A DNA stretch of 64,000 bases from Siphonodentalium dalli. Its lineage: Eukaryota; Mollusca; Scaphopoda; Gadilida; Siphonodentaliidae. The stretch spans positions 179,152,556-179,216,555 of the forward strand of contig CP136067.1 in NCBI GenBank assembly GCA_032622095.1, written 5' to 3'. Shown piece by piece: positions 24,047-39,000 of the stretch. The position numbers and the translations under genes are program-made. Below the pieces are notes generated by a model. The model ran no database searches and was not told where the DNA came from. It was given only the letters and a program-made list of their open reading frames with translations. Position 1 is the stretch's first letter, and each line of letters begins with the position of its first letter.

Positions 24047-27000
24047 GTAAGTCAAGCTATGCGTGTTTTGCAAACCCTCTACTGATTCAGTATCACAGTT
24101 GCTGCCAAATAGTTTTAATCGGAAATTCATTTTCCACGGTGTACGATATTTTATTAAAATTTAAACGGTTGATTTGTTACCGAAGTCTTAACGACCTTGA
24201 CCTCGGCTCAGCGCCGTATTTGGAATTGAATAACTTTTAACGATATCTGTATACAGTATACACGCCACAGGCCTTCTAAACAGTGATAACTTTAAACGAT
24301 ATATGTATACAGTATACACACCACAGGCCTTCTAAACAGTGATATTATATATTTTTGAAGTAATTAGTCCACTTACCTTTCTTACTATTTCAGTATTTGA
24401 TACTGAGAATAGATCATAGAATAGATGCATTAAATTTCTATTTATTAAGATCGCAGTCACTGTTTAGAAGGCCTTTGATACACACTTACAAAGTACATTC
24501 AGATAGTTGAGTTATTATTGATTTAGTATTGCTATTTAATATATAATATATAGTCTTATAGAGAGTTTCATGAGAACGTGCCCCAAATACACAACAGTCC
24601 AGAACAAGTTGTCAGAATTGCATATTAGTTGGTAGTTATCTCTTTCTTAGGGTCCTCATAAAAGCCGAACACAAGTCCAAATAATGGGAATTTTAACAAA
24701 TAAATTTCATGTTCAGACTTTTACTATCCGAAGTTTGGTGGAGTTTGTGCAGGGGCGCCGGAAGCATCCAAGGGCAGGGGGGGCAGAGCCTAAAAAAAGG
24801 GCACTTTTCCACAAAAAAGGGCATTTTCTCCGCAAACTCGGGAAAATAACCATAAATTCATTGTGGCGAAAATACCTATTTTAAAGGTATTTGTCGGTTT
24901 TTATGGCCGTTTTGTGATAAAATTGACAAAAAATTAATATTCCTTGTGAAATAGGTGGTATTTGGACCAAAAAAGTCACATTTTGCTATAAAACACGAGA
25001 TTAAACACACAAAAAGCATTTTCTGTCTCCAGAAAAAGGGCAAGTCCTGCCCCCGCTCGCCCCCTTGGTCAAGGGAGGGGGGTCAGCTGCCACCTCTACC
25101 CCCCCTCTTCCGGCGCCCCTTCCGGCTTCTGTTCGGCATTCAGTCACTGGTATAATTAATTAACACATGCACAGACCAAGTAGCGAGAAACGCTGGGCTT
25201 ATCTTTTATGAAAGGCATGTGTTTTGCGTTTAACAATTTCCATCACCAATGTATCCTGGCTTTGGACCGGCATGTCATCTGGACATGGCTGTTTTAAAAT
25301 TTATTTATTTTTTGTCTTTGTCTGATGACGCTAGACAAGACGACGATGTATTATTATATGTATACATGTATCAAACACGTATAGGGGCCTATCATGATTA
25401 CAGTGCTGTGCCTAATTGACACTTATTCTGCACTGATGTTTATAGTGCTGCCCATTTTTGACACTTATTTTGCAATGTTGTATGTTTATAGTGCTGTGCG
25501 TTCTTTACATTTATTTTGCACCTGAAATTAATCAGTATTGTTATCTCGGCGCATTTACCCACAATTAAGTGGGAGTTATGCGACTTTGCGTTTCTGAATT
25601 TTTAAAGAGCGTTTCATATGCCATGGATTATTGCCAGATATGGTAGCAATAAAGAAAGTTTTGTATGCATGATCATCTGATTTATTTTTTATCTATATAA
25701 TTGGCTATATGAAAGGCATATGTTTTGCGTTTAACATTTATTTTCACAAATCAGGAACATGGGATTTTCATATTGATACCTGCACGTGCCTAATTTCCCT
25801 CCTCGGTAGTCAGTCAAAGACTTATTCTTTAAAATAAACTAAAATCAAGGCCAGTATGGAAATAACAAGGTGTTTATTGAAAACAATCGCCTGGTTTAGT
25901 TTCATTTACGGTTTATAACACTGATTGCAACTAACTGTCAAAACACTTAACAATTATAGGTGAGGGACAGCTGCCATCAACAACATCACCAACTTCACTT
26001 AGGCAACTTCAATCTGATCCTAGGTCTACCATAGCAGTTGAGGGCCTGAGCAGAATGAGGTTCCCAGAGGGTGAATTTGGTGATGCTAGCCTGCTGTGCG
26101 GATAGCATCACTAAATTCACCCTCTGGGGACCTCATTCTGAAAATGACAGACACGCTATTTGCAGGCTTGTAGGTGATTGAAAATTGCTACTAGTATCTA
26201 GCTGTTGTCTGTCATTGTTTTTTGCGACTCTCGGGTCTAATTATTTGCGTGCATTCAATGTCTCTTAAATAATTGTTGAATAGACTGGTATAAGTACCTG
26301 GTCGAAAGCTGCACAAGTCTGAAAATGTAATCACCTGACCCCTTGATATGACAATGTGACTCAGAAAAAATATCATGGGGGACAAGGATGCATGTTTTTT
26401 TTTCCACAGAGGCAGAAACTCTAATTTTATCATTCAATATGATTATGCGACTACATATAACAAAAACTAACTTCGGTGACAATCTGATGAATCATGTATT
26501 TTCTGTGAAAGCGGCAATAATTAAAGTTTGGAGAATTTTCATTGAAAATTACCTATTTTTATCTCCCCCCCTATCTTAATTTTCATTACTTTGTCTCATT
26601 TTATCATTCAATATTACTATGTGACTCGGAAAAACTATCATATGTGACAAGGAAGCATGTTTTTCTTCGGCATAGGCATAACAGTTCATATGCATTACAG
26701 TTCTTAGGCATTACAGTTCATAGGCATTACAGTTCAGAAAACTCTTATCTTGTAGGATAAGTACCTGCCATAAAGGCCAAGGTCGTTGGCACATTGGTAT
26801 AGCCATATCTGACTTTCTGCAGTTTCCAAACTAAGCCTATCTGAGGATGTGTTCAGTTTAGATGGACCTACATAGAAAACTACTTAATTGTTAAGCTATT
26901 GCACCACCTGAAGGAATCTCAATCTGACATCTGTAAACCTCATCATGCATATTATATAACAATAAAAATGATACAAAGATGAGTTTTATCATAATTTCTT

Positions 27001-30000
27001 TGGGAGGAGCGTTTTCAGGAAGTATATACACATGATTGGAAAGTATTAACTGCCATAATGTTAAAAGGTACATGATCAACTTGAATATCTACCGGTATAT
27101 AATTGAGAGCAACACTGCTTCAGGAATGTTAACAGAATATTTATAGTTGTGTGCTGAAAAATTGTGAACATCCATTTGCACAGAACTGATATAACCCTTT
27201 TATACCCAACAAAACGGCCAAAACCGGCCAAATAAAGCTTCAACAGCCTAAAATATCTTCGGTCTGTCTCAATAGAACCATACAAATATGGATATCATTG
27301 GAACCGGCTCCTTGACCACATTGTGATATAGTAACAGTTATGCCCTGTGCCAATGCATTCTCTTATATATGCGAGTCGACCATAGGTCGCCTCGCATATA
27401 TAAGAGAATGCATTGGCCTAAACAAAATCTTTTTTTAACACTTTTTACCATTTTTTCTTACATTCTTTAACAATTTTATAATTTTTAATGTGTTAACTGT
27501 TAAGCCAATGCATTCTCTTATATATGCGAGTCGACCATAGGAGAATGCATTGGCACAGGGCCCTTCTGTTGGGTAAAGGGATAAACCTTTGGGTTGCGAT
27601 GAGTTTTACTGTAGGTCCATAGCCAAATCCCAGCTGACCAGCTATCTCTAATAATGTGGCCTTTTTCCAGTTGATTGCTCCCTGATTTAGTGGACAAGCC
27701 TGCACACTATGTATCTTTAGGCCTCTTAAATTTATCAGATTGTTAGTTTGGCCTCAGCAATCTTTTGCAGTGGCCCAGTTAGCTTAAACAGCAAATGGCT
27801 TTGGCATTGCTGATTGCCATTAGCCGATTACATCAGTATCATTTATTTCGAAACAAGTCATCCGACTTTTTGTTCCGATTTGAAACATGGATATAAATTA
27901 TAATGTAATCATAAAAACAATATGTTAAAATCACTCATCGTACTCATATTTCTGGCTATAGAAATATGAGTCAAACAGTTCTTTCAAATGTATTGGACAT
28001 TTGTATTAAAATATATTCTTTGGGCTGATTCTTCATTCAGTGCTTACAAATGGCTGCTCATTATTACATGTAAAGTAAAATATTATTTAACAATGTTTCA
28101 GGGGATCTGCTATAGCAAAAATAATTGGGAACAATGTTGTTGTCAAGAGTGAGCATTTTGAGAAAGAAGTCAACATGTATATGTATGAGGAGATGTTTGA
28201 GGGGAAGAAACTCACAGAAATTGTCAATACACTGCACGAAAACGTGAAATACCTCCCAGGAATTAAACTACCTGAAAATGTGGTAAGTTGACATGTATTT
28301 ACCAAGGCTATTCAGTATTAATATTGAGATTGTCAAGAGGACCATGTTTCCTTCGTCTCTGCCTGCATGTGATATTGGTTGAGATTCAAAGACAAATTTC
28401 CATCCCCGCCCTTTTCCATAGTATACTTTATATGCCAATCCAATATTTTTTGGAATTGTAGGATGTAACCAGATTATAACAAATACTCACATTCTCTAGT
28501 ATTGTATGTATACAACGCCTCATATAATCATTGAAATTCAATCAAATGACTAGTATTCCTTATAATTGAAAAATAATGATATATAATATATTCATGAAAT
28601 TCCACTAATTGTATTATCAGCCTCAAGCATTCATCGAACCGGCATTATAAGGCCCATGGCTTATGAAAATGGGGATCTTATTGGAATTAGAGATATTTGC
28701 AGCTTGGAAATTATTGATTATCATATTTAAAGGGACATATTACACCCACATACAGTGGTAAATGTGAAAACCAAAAAGGTCTGTAAAACCATCATTACTA
28801 AGAAGAACATGGAAATATAGGTCGACTTTGTTCTTATCTTTATTATTTATAACTGTCCTGTGATGAGATTTTGCACAAACATTTACTGTTACAGTGGAAT
28901 TACCGACAAAGTTCCAACTAGTCCAGTAAATAAGATACCACAGTTTAATCCAAACACTTGAAATTTCATTAATGGAGAACTATCAATTATGAATATAAGA
29001 ACAAAGATTTTATATTTCTCTATGTTCTTATTGGTGATGTTTTGGTGATGTTTTTATGACTTTTATCATTTTTGTACATTTACCTACTACGAGTGCCTTG
29101 GGTCCCTTTAAATGCACTTTAACCCTTCCATGACTGGAGCTTTCGGAAATTTACGAAAACCCTGTGCCAACGCATTCTCTTATATGTTAGTCTCCCATAG
29201 CGAGCACTGGCACATGATATTTAATGCTGCACCAGCACAGCTCCCATTATGAAAGGATTAAACTTAAAATAGAGATCTCACTTCTTGGGTGAAAGTTGAA
29301 TACAGCTGATAAATTTCAGTCTTTATTATTTTTTATCTCTGGAACAAGCAATTTATTTTAGGTTTAATTTGAAGCCTTGAGTTTATATCTTGCTTTAATC
29401 CTTTCATGATGGGACCTCCGCTGGTGCAGTATTAAAGATCCAGTGCCAGTGCATTATCTTATATATGCGAATCTCCCACACGTAGCCTCGTATATTTAAA
29501 AGAATGCATGGCTTACAATGTCAATATTGTTAGGCCAATGTATTCTATTATATATGCAAGTCTCCTGGGAGACTCACTTATATAAGAGAATGCATTCAAT
29601 GGCACACCAGTTTTTTTTGCAAAATTTCGGGAACAAGCCTGCAAATAGCGTGTCTGTCATTTGCAGAATGAGGTCCCCAGAGGGTGAATTTATTGACGCT
29701 ACCCCGCATAGCGGGCTAGCATCACTAAATTCACCCTCTAGGGACCTCATTCTGCTTAGGCCTTCAACTGCTATGGTAGACCTAGGATCAGATAGAAGTT
29801 TCCCAGTTGAAGTTGGTGATGTTCACCCATTGGGCGCCTCGATTATGGATTTTATCTTCTGCAAATTAGGGGATATAGAAACTTCCCAGATGGGAAAACG
29901 TAACTAAAAACAATGTTAATTTGATACCATAGATACTTCCCAGAAGATGAGGTCTAAGCAGAATGAGGTCCCCAGAGGGTGAATTTAGTGATGCTAGCCC

Positions 30001-33000
30001 GCTATGCGGGATAGCGTCACTAAATTCACCCTCTGGGGACCTCATTCTGCAAATGACAGACACGCTATTTGCAGGCTTGTTCAGGAATCTCCAGTCATGG
30101 AATAAAATGTAATCAGGTTCACAAAAGAGGACATTTAACCCTTCCATGACTGGAGCTTCCTGAAATTTTGCGAAAACCCTGTGCCAATGCATTCTCTTAT
30201 TTATGCAAGTCTCCAATAGTGAGCCTCACATATATAAGAGAATACATTTGCTTAACAACATTTACCTTGACCTTGTAAGCCAGTGCATTCTCTTATATAT
30301 GCGAGGCTCCCTATCAGAGACTCGCCTATATAAGAGAATACACTGGCACAGGATTTTTAATGCTGCACCAGCACAATTCCCGTCATGAAATGGTTAATTT
30401 AGTACAGCTAACTCCAGGGACATTTTGGTTTTTATTTTTCTTTCTGTTTCATTGAATTATTTCTTTTCAAATAGTTTTCCAGATAGCAAATACATTGAGA
30501 ACCCTAATATAATTTATCGTAATATGCGTTGTATTGTCCATGTATCGTGATTCATATTGTTCTTGTATTGTTACATCCCTACTTTTTTTTCAGATAGCAG
30601 TATCAGATGTAGTTCAAGCTTCCGTAGGTGCTGATATTCTTATATTTGTTCTCCCTCATCAATTTGTCAGGAATATATGTAACCAGCTCAAGGACAAAGT
30701 GAAGAAGGATGCTGTTTCTGTTTCACTTATAAAGGTATTTATCTTACAATATGCTTCTTTTTGAAGTTCACTCATGTTTTTTCCTCCATACCTGATTATC
30801 CACAATTCTTAAAAAATGCCATTGAATTTGAGAACTGCTATATTTTTAAAAACATGTATGCTTAAAGGTACCGTTGGCCTTGGCGGTGGGTATCCTGTGA
30901 AAATATTTCCAGCCGTCAAAAACCGCCACAAACAGAAAGAACATCAAAATGTAGACAGACTTTGTCCGTATACAAATAAGAAATATCGCATAAACAGTAT
31001 GTTATTGTCATTTGTTTGACTATTGTTATGTAAACAAGAGCATAAAAAGTAACTTTTCTGGTGTTTGTTTATATTATGATGGTAAACATAAAGAGCGTTC
31101 TTTGTTGGTGAATTCCTGATATGGAACTAATAAAGAGCATTTATGCCATTTGTGTGTGATTAGCCAGTAGCATTGTGCTGTCTTCTGTAACACAATCAGG
31201 CTTTTGCTTAGGTAAAATATAGTAGGTCTTTATGATAACATGCTGTTTACGCGATGGTCATGGTATATATGAACGAAACTGTATGCGTTTTAATGTTTTT
31301 CTGTTACGGTGTTGTGAACAAATATGAATATTTTCGACAATTAAGGCCTCGCGTGCCTTTAGTGTTATAGGAAATAAATTTTATTTGAAGAAGAGAGCAA
31401 ATTTAGTCGAACATGCCATGCTGAATGTTGGACTATGACTTCATCAAATCCGACTTGAAATCCTGGGAAATGCTCTGTGTTATTTTGTATGTGAAACATC
31501 ATGATGGTGCTCTGTGATTAAAGTATGCAAGACTCTTAACCCTTTCATTATGGGAGCTGCGCTGGTGCAGCATTAAAATCATGTGCAAGAGTGCATTCTC
31601 TTATATATGCAAGTCTCCCATAGGGAGCCACACATATTTAAGATAATGCACTGACTTACATGTACATGTACAAGGTCAAGGTAATTATTGTTAGGCCAAT
31701 GTATTCTCTTATATATGTGTGAGGCTCCCTATTGGGGACTGACATATATAAGAGAATGCATTGGCACAGGGTTTTCGCTAAATTTCAGGAAGCTCCTATC
31801 ATGAAAGTATTAAAGAAAAATAATGATTTAAAAGATTTCTATTATCAATCATAGTATACAGTAATGCCCTAAATTATCGACTCCTTAACCACAGCAGAAT
31901 TATGGGTAACTTTTCATGGTTTAGTCGGAAATATGGCTTGTTGCCACTGAGAGCTTTCCGATGAATGGCAACAAGCCATATTTCCAACTAAATCCTGAAA
32001 AGTTACCCATAATTCTGCTGTGGTTCAGGAGTCAATTATTTAGGGCATTACCGTAGTATCTAGCATATTAATCATTTTCTCCTTATATTTTTATTCAGGG
32101 TTTTTCATTGACAGAGGAGGGCATAGAACTTATTTCCGACATGCTCACTACTGAGCTGGGTACCATGTCTGCTGTCGTGATGGGAGCAAATCTAGCTAAG
32201 GAGGTGGCAGAGGAACAGCTGTGTGAAACAACAATAGGTATATAGTGCTGGGCGGTATGACGATATATCGGGTATACCCGGTTTTAATTTTGATATCGTC
32301 AATAATATCGTCTGAAATAAAAATATCGTAATACCGTACCAAGTTGTAATATTCTCCATGTAGGTTGAAACCCATCATATGGTCCCAAAAACAGCGAAGT
32401 TAGAGTAAGCATAATAGTCCCAAACGTCCCAGAAATACGCAATCGAAAACGTTTTAAAACATCGGAGCACGTTCCTGTCAAGTTGGATATGCTTCGTCGT
32501 AAACATCAAAGAGATACTATATAGTAGCATCAGTTGGCTACACTGTGAGATTGGTATGTCGCGCGCATGCGACTGGCACAATGACCTCCTTTCAAGTTGG
32601 TGCAGCTTGCTCTATCAACCGTAACCGGTTGCTTGGAGACGGATTACGATGTCAGATTTTATATTGACCACACTTAGTCTAGCTGATCGTCTCAATGTGT
32701 GCAAATTGCGAGTAAAATGATTTTGTCGTACGGATCATGGCATTGCTATCGCTTCAACAAATGTCAAATTCACAAACTGATTGAACATGATTGTCCATAT
32801 TTATTTTCCTCAGCTAAAAAAATGCCGACGCAAATTCATTTCACGTCGGCTTTTGCCTCGGCACTGCCCATTGTGGCATTGTCGACGCTAATTCCGAGGG
32901 CTGCCGTATATGGACATTGAAGTTTCACGGTGCTACCAACTACCAATTACCACTGATAAATAGTCTCACAAACAACCAATTCCTCACGAATTAATAAAAT

Positions 33001-36000
33001 GGAAATTTGAAACCGAATGCCGTGCTTAATGTGTGCATGGTGTTGAGCGCTATGGTCAAAGGGATATAACTCTAAAAATGTATGCGAAAACGCACGTGGG
33101 CCGTGTTATATGATTATATCCCTTTGTTTCAAAGTTATTATTTCTCCGTCGACAAACTGTCAATTGTTGCAGACGAGTGGTCATTATATACATGTATACT
33201 GTGATGTTACTGATAATTGTTCAGTACACATTGACTCGACCTCTCATGACCCACACATCGTAAATAAAACGTAGGGATGTATTGTGCAAACTTTATTCAT
33301 GAAATATTGCATATATTGTACATTGTACTTACCAATTGTAATATACCAAAATAATATCGCGATAATATCGTGTATCGCGATGTTGTCACCATAATATCGC
33401 GATATTTTTTGGGGCCAATATCGCCCAGCCCTATAGGTATACCCATTTCCCATAGTAATAAATACCGAAATTTATTACATTCCTATGTGTGATTTTACCT
33501 TGATTTCTCGAGTGATTATAACCGATAAAATCAATAGTGAATTATGTCACTTTAATTATAGCGCGTTATGTATTTATACACACTATAAAAATGTATGCGC
33601 CATGGATATGTCAGTATGATTCAGATTTCTGTAATTAATGCTGAAGGATTGTTTACGAGTTGTAAGTTCTCAAGAAAAAAAATGCCAATTGAAAAACTGA
33701 TGAGATAACAGAATACTGAACACTGATTACTTATCCATTCTTTTAGGTACAGTAATGCCCTAAACAATCGACTCCTTAACCACAGCAGAATTATGGGTAA
33801 TTTTTTGGGATTTAGTCGGAAATATGGCTTGTTGCCATTCATCGGAAAGCTCTCAGTGAGAGCTTTCCGATGAATGGCAGCAAGCCATATTTCCGATTAA
33901 ATCCCAAAAAATTACCCATAATTCTGCTGTGGTTAAGGAGTCGATTATTTAGGGCATTACTGTATGAATACCGCATGTTCTTGTACCAAACTTTAGTAAA
34001 AAATGCATTGAAATAAATAAACATGGGTGTCTATAGTCAAAGTGAGCTTTAAACATACACTCAATTTATAAAAAAAATTTCCAATGAACAAAATCTAATA
34101 TATATGAGTATATGGAGAGTAATCAATTGGTTTTGATGATTACGTGAAATAATTCACAATCTCGAGGGGAGCCAGACCTGGTAAAACCAATAGGACCGGC
34201 TCCCTGAGTGAATTATGTCATATAATCATCGTAACCAATTGACTATTATGTTTATTACACACTTTCCACCACTAAAAGTTGCTAATTCTAAAGATAATAT
34301 ATGACAAAATCAGCTGATCACGTGCGCTCACCAGTGATGTAATTCACAGGTGAAGCGTTATCGCTTTTATTTCACCGAGAAATCCTTATAAATCACCATT
34401 TAGTGTGTAATAAGACATTTTAATACCAACCTATTTCATATATTTGTTGTATCATCTCAAATATTTGCCAGGCTGACGACAATTTGAGGTGTAGAAAATA
34501 AATAGAATTTTAAAAATCTAAAACTAATAGCTCTGAGCTTTGAAGGGTGGGTTCCTTAGCTCAAATCAAATATATTTCACCCCCGAAGATAAAGAAATAG
34601 TAATTTACGGGTGATAAATTGTTAGGCCAGTGTATTCTCTTGTATATGCGAGGCTCCCTATGGGAGACTCGCCTATATAAAAGAATGCAATGGCACAGGG
34701 TTAACGCAATAATATAGGAAGCTCCATGGAAGGGTTATATCAGACAGGGTATCTGTAAACAAATTGAACATTTAATATATACAAGTAAGCCAGTTTTAGT
34801 TTTATCCAGTGAAAGTAGATAGATGATTCAGTTTTATCAGTTTCCGATGACTCTATTTTCTGTCCAGGCTGCAGTGATGAAGAAACGGGCATTATGTTGA
34901 GGACCTTGTTCGAGACTCCTTACTTCCTATGTTCCGTCGTCAAAGATGTCAAAACTGTCGAGGCATGTGGGGCATTGAAGGTAAGAACTACTCTATTAAT
35001 CTAAAAACATGCTTTCATCTTTCTAACAGACTTATCTGCATTGTTTCTTTTTTGTTTTAATTTTGTATTACTTGGTTTACGGATTTCCATACCCAAAACA
35101 AAAGCTGTTTGTCAAATTTTTTATAGTTAGAAAGCTCTCGGTGAGCGATTTATGATGAATGGCAACAAGCCATATTTCAAACTAAATCCTGAAATTTCCC
35201 ATAATTCTGCTGTGGTTAAATGGTCATATATTTCGGGAATTACGATATGTAAAGAATACATGTACTTTATATAATAGAAATCTCACATGTATCCCTATGT
35301 GTTGTTCCCTGCCATATATATAATTTGCTTCTTAATAGAATGTGGTTGCTATGGGAGCTGGTCTCATTGATGGACTTGGGAATGGTGCCAACACGAAGGC
35401 AGCTGTGTTGCGGTTAGGTCTCATGGAGATGGTCATGTTTTGCAAAACATTCATACCAGGTAAGGCTAGAAAATGAGGAATAATGTTAAGTTTCTTAACT
35501 ATTTTGATGCCAAACGCACATTATTGCAAATTATCCGGTTGCTGCCAAACACGCATAATTGCGAGCAATTCCCAGCTTATTCCAATATCGTGGCACTGGG
35601 ATGTGCTGTTGTGGTGCCGGGTGGCATCAAAAGATTTAGTCTTTCTATACTAAATACTCATTGACGAGTAGTTACCTTAGGAAATGTTCAGATAATAAGT
35701 TGAACAAACGACCATATGCCGTTTGTAGAACTTATTAGCTTAACATTTCCCACTAATAAAAAGGAATCCTTCTGCTCTTCTATTATGTTTTGGCCTAAGC
35801 AAATGAGGTCCCCAGAGGGTGAATTTAGTGCTACTAGCACGCTGACCACATTTTGCAAATGTCCAGCACCTTATTCTCAGTCCTGTTTTAGTCCCTTGTT
35901 AACTAAACTGATTTGATTGACTAACTCCATGCATTCATATTACTTTGAGTTCCGAGTTAACTAAACTGATTTTTTGGCTAAATCCATGCATCCATACAAC

Positions 36001-39000
36001 TTAGGTGAATTCTATTATAACAATTATAAAATCAAAGATAAACATGCATTCAGTGTTCAACATTCATTTACAACAAAATGAAAAAATCTTATTTCACATC
36101 AACTAAGTTTATAAATATAACCAAACAATGTCATCTTAGTGCAACTCATCAAAAGACGTGTTGTGCGCTTATGTCATCAGTACAGAATTAGCATTGGGTA
36201 GAAAAATTCTCTCAGGAGTTTGCAAATTGAAATTAAGATGTTTCATGGCAAATTTTGGACCGGGGTCGTTTGTTTCATGGAATGTCCGATGCTGGCTATC
36301 TTATCATGCTGTTAGTGCAATAAATTATTTATGATTACACCCCCTTTAAAAAAAAAAAGGGGGGTATACTGTTTTGCACTCGTCCGTCCGTCCGTCCATA
36401 CATCCATCCGATGTCTGTTCATGTCATAACTTGAACAGTAGTGCTCGGATCTCAATGAAATTTTGTATGGCTGTTCATTACTATGCGGGCATTCAATAGA
36501 GGGTTACATCGTTTTGTTCGGATTTTCCATTCTAGAGTTATTCATCTTTGTTTATCTTGAAATGTTGGATTTTTGGTCTGTCTGGTGTCTGTTCATGTCA
36601 TAACTTCAACAGTTGTGCTGGGATCTCAATGAAATTTGGTATGGATGTTCACTACTATGAGGACATTAAAAAGAGGGTTCCATTGTTTTGTTCGGATTTT
36701 CCATTCTAGAGTTATACATCTTTGTTTATCTGGAAATGTTGGCTTTTTGGTCCGTCTGGTGTCTCTTCATGTCGTAACTTCAACAGTTGTGCTGGGATCT
36801 CAATGAAATTTGGTATGGATGTTCACTACTATGAGGACATTCAATAGAGGGTTCCATTGTTCTGTTCTGATTTTCCATTCTAGAGTTATACATCTTTGTT
36901 TATCTGGAAATGTTGGTTGTTTGGTCCATCCAATGTCTGTTCAGCTCATAACTTGAACAGTAATGCTCGGATCTCAATGAAATTTTGTATGGATGTTCAC
37001 CACTATGAGGACATTTAATGGCACATTCAAATGTTTGTTTTGTTTTTATTGTTCTATAATTACTCATCTTTGTTTATATGAAAATGCTGGTGTTTGGGTC
37101 CATCTGTCTGAGTATAGCCCTCATAAGTTATAGATATGCCCACACGAGGCGGTATGCCACGAGGGGGTATGCACCGGACGACAGTCCATCTCTTGTTATT
37201 TATGATTTGGCCAATATTTGCATTAGAAAGCTAGTAGAATAAAAATGTTTTGTTAAAGCTGTTGCCAGCTGTAACAAGCAGCCATCTTGGATTTCTAATT
37301 TGAATCCATAGGCGCACCCTGCAGCCCGCATTTATTGGAGAATTGTGTTGAAATTTTACCGTCATGTTTAGGATTACCTCTAGATGGGAGCTATTGAATT
37401 TGAAAGTTTTTCAATGAAAATTATGGCCGCTGACAGCCATCTTGGATTTTACTCTTTGCATTACTAAATCCTTCGGCACACATTTACAGGCCACAGCCTC
37501 ATCCGATCATCACTAAACTTAATATGGATCTTCAATGTGACCATTAGATGAGAGCCATAAAAATTTTCCAAATTTCGTAACTAAACACGGCCACTAGCAG
37601 CCATCTTGAATTTCAAATTTGAATCAATCGGCACACAATGCATGCATTCGACATTTATTGGAGATTTGTTTTGAAAATTTACAGGCATGTTCAGAATCAC
37701 TTCTAGATGGGATGTGCCCCATCCACACTCAATGTATAACCGACATGACAGCACTGTAACATTGTGTTGTGTGCCCCGTCTGTGGTTGCTTTTATAATAC
37801 ACCCAAGAACATACACTCTGTTTGTGATAAATTATTGAAAAATGTGACTAGTCTAAGTGTCATGCAAAATGATGAATAGTTTTATAAGCATGGATGAATT
37901 TCTAACATCAATGCACAAATCAAAATGTTCAGTACATTATGATTTGACAACAAAAAAAGTTGTTTTTAATTAGGTTATTTAACAATGATAGTATGAACAG
38001 ATATCAAGATAAGGGTGAACAAAGAATTTTAAATGGAGTAAGCGACCGGCTCAGTCGTTGATTGGTATAAAATATATGTTAATAATTATTTGATTATCAG
38101 CTGTGGAAAGGTCCATATGACTGCTACCATCCATGTTGTCACAATTTATTGTTTATTTCTTCAAGTTTGCCTGTTATCATATTTGTTCACAGGTTCACAG
38201 AAGAGGACATTTTTTGAAAGTTGTGGAATAGCAGATTTGGTTGCCACGTGTCATGGTGGTAGGAATAGACTCCTGGGAGAGATGGTAGTTAAAACAGATA
38301 AAGTGAGTTTTAAAACAAAATGTACACAGTTCATGGTGGCAGGATTAGACTATGCAGACGATGATTCATCCTTCTTGATGTACGTGTGACAAGAGTGTCG
38401 CTTTTCTGCATCAATGGCATCAAAATATTCTTGTGGATTTTTGTCATCTTATGAAGGAGGTTCCTCTCGTTTGATTTTCATTTTCAAAATGGCCATAAAA
38501 TGCCAATTTAATTATGCCATACATTTGTAGACAGGACACGATGTTCATCACACATCCTCTTTGATCAGAGCAGTTTTGTATGTGATGCGAAAGTCTTGTT
38601 ATCTGATACTTCATACTCTTGAACTGAGATTATAATGTCCTCTGTAAACATTGAATTTGAAGTAGCCATTGCTGCCATTTTGTTTACATCAGATGACCTT
38701 GGAAATGCTGATGGATTCAATATCCATTAGCTTCATCTATCTCCGTTGTTGAGAAAGCAGGAAAAACCCTGAATAAATGCTTCAATCGCGATGGTCAATT
38801 AGAGCAAAACACTCTGTTCATGATGCCATGTGACTTCATCATGGTGATGTCATCACTTCGCCGTCTGCATGGTCCTTAATTCATTGTGTCAGCAGAGAAA
38901 CATTTTGGGACCCATTTATATCCCGAAAAGGAATAGAGCTATCATGGTGATTAATAATTAAAGATGCATAATCTGAATTAATGCTTCCAAATTACTATTT

